Of a stretch of 64,000 nt of DNA, positions 62,038 to 64,000 are shown one piece after another; the first letter of the stretch is position 1, and every line of letters begins with the position of its first letter. The notes beneath the pieces were generated by a model, which saw only the letters and a program-made list of their open reading frames with translations, was not told the DNA's origin and did not search any database. This stretch comes from CAXBMB01 sp052078155. GTDB taxonomy: Bacteria; Pseudomonadota; Alphaproteobacteria; Kiloniellales; DSM-21159. Both the position numbers and the translations under genes were made by a program. The stretch covers positions 868,001 through 932,000 of the forward strand of contig JBQJBP010000001.1 of assembly GCA_052078155.1 (NCBI GenBank), in the 5' to 3' direction.

Positions 62038-63573
62038 TTATTGACTGTAAGACGGAAGAATTTCAGTCACCGGATCCAGGAACGCACCATCACGGATCAA
62101 GGCTTTGACGGCCGCAATATCCGGGGCGAAGTAGCGGTCTTGGTCATAACGATCCGCCACCGCCCGGACCTTGTCCCAATGGGCTTCAAGAACATCGGAA
62201 CTCCTTAGGGGACGATGAAACTCCATGCCCTGGCAGGCCGCCAGCAACTCAATCGCCACGATGCCTGCCGCGTTATCCCCCATGTCCAGCAATCGCCGCG
62301 CCCCGTGCGTTGCCATGGAAACATGGTCTTCCTGGTTGGCTGAGGTGGGCAGAGAATCCACCACCGTCGGCATGGAGCGCTGCTTGTTTTCACTGGCCAG
62401 GGCCGCAGCCGTACAATGCGCAATCATAAAGCCGGAGTTGACGCCCGGTTTCTCCACCAGAAAGGCGGGCAGGTTGGAGATGGAGGTGTCGATCAGCATG
62501 GCCACCCGACGCTCCGAAATGGCGCCGATCTCCGCAATGGCCACAGCCAGTGCATCGGCTGCCAGACCAACGGGCTCGGCGTGGAAGTTGCCACCGGACA
62601 GAACCTCTCCCTGTTCTGGAAAAATCAGCGGGTTATCTGAAACGGCATTGGCCTCCACCGCCAAACGCCGGGCGCAATCACGCAGGGAATCCAGGCAGGC
62701 CCCCATGACCTGGGGCTGACAGCGCAGGCTGTAGGGATCCTGTACCTTTTCGCAGTCTTCATGGGATTCACGAATGTCACTGCCTGCCAGCAGATCCCGG
62801 TAGGTTTTGGCCGTGTCGATCTGGCCGGCATGGCCGCGCAGTTCATGAATACGGGGGTCAAAGGGCGTATCGGTGCCCTTGGCGGCATCAACAGACAAAG
62901 CTCCGGCCACCATGGCCGCCGCAAACACCTTCTCAGCCCGGAAAAGACCAGCCAGGGCCAGACCGGTTGAGACCTGGGTGCCATTGAGCAGCGCCAGACC
63001 ATCTTTGGGCCCCAGGATCACCGGTGCCAGTCCGGCTGCGGCCAGACCTTCTGCAGAAGGCAGGAGCTTGCCGTCGACGCGCACCTCGCCCAGCCCGATC
63101 ACGGACAGGGAGAGATGGGCCAGAGGAGCCAGATCGCCCGACGCCCCGACAGATCCCTGCCCCGGAATGGCCGGATAGATGCCGCGGTTAAACATCTCGA
63201 CCAGCAGCTCAATGACTTCCCGTCGAATGCCACTGTGCCCGCGGGCCAGAGAATTGATCTTCAACGCCATGATCAGACGCACGATCCGATCATCCAGCAA
63301 CTCCCCGGTTCCGGCGGCGTGGGACACCACCAGGTTCCGTTGCAGTTCTTCCAGCTGGTGGTCGGGAATGGCGGTCTGAGCCAGACGACCAAAGCCCGTG
63401 TTGATGCCGTAGACGGTCTGTCCAGTGGCCACGATATCGCGAATGGTTTTTACCGCTGCTTCCACCCCGGGCCAGCAAGACGGATCCAGGGAAATGCCAG
63501 CCCCTTCACGATAGATCTTGCGGAGCTGTGCCAGGGAGACCTTCCCTGCCGTCAGCATCAAGTTCTCTGCCAT
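62038..63573 (-). CDS. hutH: Histidine ammonia-lyase
   Basis: A 511-residue lyase that turns histidine into urocanate and ammonia. The self-made MIO cofactor arises from the ASG triad in GQGSVGASGDLAPLAHLSL. VYGINTGFGRLA and the C-terminal SMATHGARRLLDMG are conserved. Full length. Downstream of hutI by 84 bases on the same strand. Confidence 0.97.
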   Translation of the reverse strand: MAENLMLTAGKVSLAQLRKIYREGAGISLDPSCWPGVEAAVKTIRDIVATGQTVYGINTGFGRLAQTAIPDHQLEELQRNLVVSHAAGTGELLDDRIVRLIMALKINSLARGHSGIRREVIELLVEMFNRGIYPAIPGQGSVGASGDLAPLAHLSLSVIGLGEVRVDGKLLPSAEGLAAAGLAPVILGPKDGLALLNGTQVSTGLALAGLFRAEKVFAAAMVAGALSVDAAKGTDTPFDPRIHELRGHAGQIDTAKTYRDLLAGSDIRESHEDCEKVQDPYSLRCQPQVMGACLDSLRDCARRLAVEANAVSDNPLIFPEQGEVLSGGNFHAEPVGLAADALAVAIAEIGAISERRVAMLIDTSISNLPAFLVEKPGVNSGFMIAHCTAAALASENKQRSMPTVVDSLPTSANQEDHVSMATHGARRLLDMGDNAAGIVAIELLAACQGMEFHRPLRSSDVLEAHWDKVRAVADRYDQDRYFAPDIAAVKALIRDGAFLDPVTEILPSYSQ

Positions 63574-63657
63574 GTCTTTTACCCTCTGTGTCGCAAGACC
63601 GTCGGTGACGCTGTCTTGCCTCTTCGTTCCAGTGACTAAAATCTTGTTTTCAGACCC

Positions 63658-64000
63658 TTATCGCTGGTCTGTAATCTCACCTGCCAGAACCCGCTGCAGC
63701 AGGGGGTTGTCCCCAATGCGATAGGACAGTTCTGCGGGTTCATGGATGGCCCAGAGCGCCAGATCCGCCCGCTTGCCGGTTTCCAGCGTTCCTCTGTCCC
63801 CCGCCAGGCCCAGGGCTGCTGCGCCATTACGGGTGACACCCGCCAGGGCTTCTTCCGGGGTCATGCGGAACAGGGTGCAGGCCATGTTCAGCATCAAAAG
63901 CAGGGAGGTAACCGGCGAAGATCCGGGGTTGCTGTCCGTTGCCAGGGCGATTGGGACCCCGGCTGCCCGCAGCGCCTCCAGAGGTGGCAACTTGCTTTCT
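63658..64000 (-). CDS. hutI: Imidazolonepropionase, C-terminal part (cut by window edge)
   Basis: Only the last 113 or so residues are in the window. PIALATDSNPGSSPVTSLLLMLNMAC holds the metal-binding aspartate region of this amidohydrolase, and GTLETGKRADLALW is the returning beta-sandwich strand typical of the superfamily. Catalyses the third step of histidine degradation (imidazolonepropionate to formiminoglutamate). The 5' part lies beyond the right edge. Confidence 0.92.
   Translation of the reverse strand, partial: ESKLPPLEALRAAGVPIALATDSNPGSSPVTSLLLMLNMACTLFRMTPEEALAGVTRNGAAALGLAGDRGTLETGKRADLALWAIHEPAELSYRIGDNPLLQRVLAGEITDQR

Overview
The window reads as a chromosomal segment of an alphaproteobacterium, probably of a Rhodospirillales-like, respiratory heterotrophic type. 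The evidence is SAM-II (metA-motif) riboswitches in front of a methionine gene, the ppx/gppA-rlmE-guaB-rsmB-guaA gene order, glutathione-dependent formaldehyde oxidation, PAS_5-family proteins and many TTG/GTG starts. The class-level call is fairly safe; anything finer is inference. There are no rRNA genes, CRISPR arrays, insertion sequences or phage genes. One tRNA is present, tRNA-Gln(CTG).

Layout. 0.3-2.6 kb: a three-gene operon (DUF3047 exported protein, diiron ferritin-like protein, family 2 glycosyltransferase). 2.6-8.5 kb, minus strand: type I secretion adaptor and ABC transporter behind a large glycosyltransferase. 8.7-12.0 kb, minus: AI-2E-family membrane protein, MarR regulator and a FabF-type ketosynthase, with two operator-like dyads over the ketosynthase promoter. 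12.2-13.9 kb: metY (homocysteine synthase) behind two tandem SAM-II aptamers. The first aptamer has an intrinsic terminator and a perfect 9-bp antiterminator option. 14.2-17.0 kb: isochorismatase-fold hydrolase, hemB and a 1-Cys peroxiredoxin. 17.1-20.1 kb, minus: class II aldolase, DUF523 protein and gamma-glutamyltransferase. 20.4-25 kb: formaldehyde detoxification (glutathione-dependent dehydrogenase, S-formylglutathione hydrolase), with a Tat-exported multicopper oxidase and a secreted PA14 protein. 25-27.5 kb: LysR regulator and flavin amine oxidase.

27.6-35.6 kb, minus: housekeeping purine and rRNA-modification block (ppx/gppA, rlmE, guaB, rsmB, a GNAT gene, guaA). 36.0-39.7 kb: tRNA-Gln followed by a small accessory patch. 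It holds a PPM1/LCM-type methyltransferase, a decayed copy of an acyltransferase domain, and an intact acyltransferase fused to a cyclic-nucleotide-binding domain. 40-44.6 kb: orphan PAS histidine kinase, a small membrane protein, and a SulP transporter with STAS and cNMP domains. 45-50.3 kb: complete five-gene peptide-type ABC importer. 50.4-51.7 kb: two PAS_5 paralogues. 51.9 kb to the right edge: histidine utilisation genes (hutU, hutC, hutG, hutH, and hutI cut by the window edge). They are interleaved with a branched-chain-type ABC importer, a GlxA-type regulator and a rhodanese.

How the parts work together. The hut genes plus the importer form a route taking up and degrading histidine by the five-step pathway that ends in N-formylglutamate. 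HutC probably acts through the dyads between the divergent importer and hutG promoters. adhI and fghA turn formaldehyde into formate. The most interesting parts are the tandem SAM-II leader and the acyltransferase-cNMP fusion with its decayed partner.
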